Origin: Stomoxys calcitrans | Taxonomy: Eukaryota > Arthropoda > Insecta > Diptera > Muscidae | Direction of reading: 5' to 3' | DNA: 64,000 nt | Assembly (NCBI RefSeq): GCF_963082655.1 | Contig: NC_081555.1 | Location: 179,840,151-179,904,150, forward strand | Shown: positions 62,811 to 64,000 of the stretch, in pieces | Numbering within the stretch: position 1 is the first letter of the stretch | Layout of the letters: every line of letters begins with the position of its first letter | Notes under the pieces: generated by a model | The model's database searches: none | The model's input: the letters and a program-made list of their open reading frames with translations, nothing else | Told to the model about the DNA's origin: nothing | Made by a program: the position numbers and the translations under genes

Positions 62811-63739
62811 TTCATCAATACTTCCATGTAAGTACTCACTCAAGTTCTTTGTTTACTTCTAAGTGCGTGTCTGTCTATTACACTTGGCCCAGTATTTTGG
62901 TTTCCAGAGGGGGAATTTTCGTAAATTGGTTTTTGGGGAATGTTCACTTATCTCGGTTGTTCAGCCATTGCTGGTCGTAAAATTTAAACAAATGAGAAAT
63001 GATTCCAATACCCATTTCAATTCACACGAAATTTTATCCGCACGTTTTGTTAATGGTCGACTAGCACACAATGCCCCATCATTGACTGATTGGAGGAGGA
63101 TCGAACACCAATGAGCCAAAAAAGAAAGCTAGGCAAACAGACGAAATGGCCAAACTATGGCACAAATACCACTAAATTTTTATTTTCTTCGATTATTAAT
63201 ATTTTTTATTGTTTGTTTGATTGTTGCTGTTTCTGTTGTAGTGACTATTATTGTTATTGTTGTTGCCGCTTTTATTCTTTTTGATCGAATTAATTGATTG
63301 ATGAGTTGCAAACGATTTTGCATTTTCAAATTTCCCTACGTTGTCTAGCAACCAATTTTCGTTATTGGCTTTGTTCAGCACTGCAGTTCGCTCAGTTCAA
63401 ATGGACTGAAGAATTTACCCCCAAGGTGGTGCTGGGACCCCCATTTGTTTATAGCAAAGCGTTGTTATCATAATAGGCTTTTATTGAATTCCATCAATTT
63501 CCTCCATAATATTGAACAGTGTGTTAAAAATTGCATAAATAAATCAACACATTTTTTTTTTATTAGTGAGCAAGAATTTGTGGATGTGGGCTTGTGTACG
63601 AAAGAGAGAGAGGGACAGAGAGGGAAATATTTGTTTTTGTCGATTTAATTCAATTTAAGTTAATATAAACAACAATTGGAACATTGGTCAATATTATTTT
63701 ATACTAAATCAGTTTTTAGTGATTGCAGGAGGAGCAACA
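62811..63739 (-). other. 5' UTR and upstream flank of the ATP8B-class gene
   Basis: No further coding exon found. In-frame TAA at 62855-62853 ends the exon 1 frame. A possible 5' UTR acceptor ('cgcacttag', about 62868-62860) is weak. Contains an AAT/AAC-type trinucleotide tract (63230-63275) and a GA tract (63605-63627). The transcription start is not identifiable by eye. Confidence 0.4.
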
Positions 63740-64000
63740 TACAAATACATGTTCAAACAGTAGGGAAGGGTAAAAGTCGGACGGTGCCGACTGTGTAATA
63801 CCTTACACATACCCTATACAATGTGGTAGCTAAATCCAATTCTGAACCAATTTTGATGGACCTCAGCGGATGTTTTCAAATGGGTTATAAAACAATAAAA
63901 TTTCGAGTTAGTATGCTAATCTGTAATAACCACGGTTGACAAATTACAACATTATTGCATATGACCCGAAATCTGACAAACATATATATAGGAGCTATAT
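63740..64000 (+). repeat. Module-element relative running off the window
   Basis: 'gggtaaaagtcggacggtgc', 'cgactgtgtaatacc' and, at the edge, 'catatatataggagctatat' resemble a module element's left end and a module. The rest lies outside the window. Confidence 0.45.

Noticed and set aside
62811..62843. Exon 1 start at TTG (62843)
   Set aside because: Not an ATG; the first in-frame ATG at 62810 has a purine at -3 and only a short leader separates it from an upstream in-frame stop.
62401..62980. Plus-strand open frames of 93 and 152 codons over exon 1
   Set aside because: Shadows of the GC-richer exon 1 on the minus strand; no family motifs.
63396..63410. Initiator-like TTCAGTCC on the minus strand (with partly matching MTE-like bases downstream) as the promoter
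   Set aside because: A 6-base match is expected by chance and no DPE or TATA match supports it; CAGE data would be needed.

Overview
This window is from a eukaryotic nuclear genome, almost certainly a calyptrate (muscid-like) fly. The reasons are AT-rich DNA, one spliced gene with GT-AG introns of very uneven size, and a dense load of fly-type repeats. These include mariner/Tc1 relatives, non-LTR retrotransposon debris, tRNA-derived SINEs and a large family of modular 'TCGGTTTATATGGCAGCTAT' repeats of the kind common in house-fly and stable-fly genomic DNA. The species call is inference; the repeat types are visible in the sequence.

The only host gene I can support lies on the minus strand and fills nearly the whole window (62810 down to 7349). 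It encodes a P4-type ATPase, a phospholipid flippase of the ATP8B class. I resolved 22 coding exons whose splice phases all agree: 6234 coding nt including the stop, or a 2077-residue model. Every catalytic landmark is present: DGET (actuator domain), PISL (M4), DKTGT (phosphorylated Asp), SPDE and KGA (nucleotide domain), TGDK, GDGANDV, and a C-terminal GYAFAHQ tail motif. Two parts are unusual. There is a 350-residue N-terminal extension in exon 1. There is also a single 1329-nt exon (exon 9, 443 codons, phase 0 at both ends) placed between the phosphorylation segment and the nucleotide-binding domain. Skipping exon 9 would restore an ordinary ATP8B layout of 1634 residues.

Layout from left to right: 1-7348 is 3' flank/3' UTR and repeats; 7349-7830 holds exons 22-21; 7831-11407 is repeats plus a decayed gypsy-like gag-pol remnant; 11408-13315 holds exons 20-15; 13316-19351 is a repeat-bearing intron; 19352-20270 holds exons 14-12; 20271-24659 is repeats; 24660-25192 holds exons 11-10; 25193-30312 is an intron with a modular repeat, a MITE and a Helitron-like element; 30313-31641 is exon 9; 31642-42423 is a large intron with several mariner relics, a foldback element and nested insertions; 42424-45945 holds exons 8-4; 45946-50364 is an intron with two long modular repeats; 50365-50577 is exon 3; 53758-53816 is exon 2; 53817-61762 is an intron with opposed non-LTR relics and a SINE with a clean target duplication; 61763-62810 is exon 1; 62811-64000 is 5' flank.

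The most interesting non-genic signal is the modular repeat family. In well-preserved copies, successive modules are spaced exactly 153 bp apart. The elements begin with a 21-bp near-perfect palindrome and end with a GACG-rich tract and a sequence complementary to the left subterminal region. They occur in both orientations, almost always in introns.
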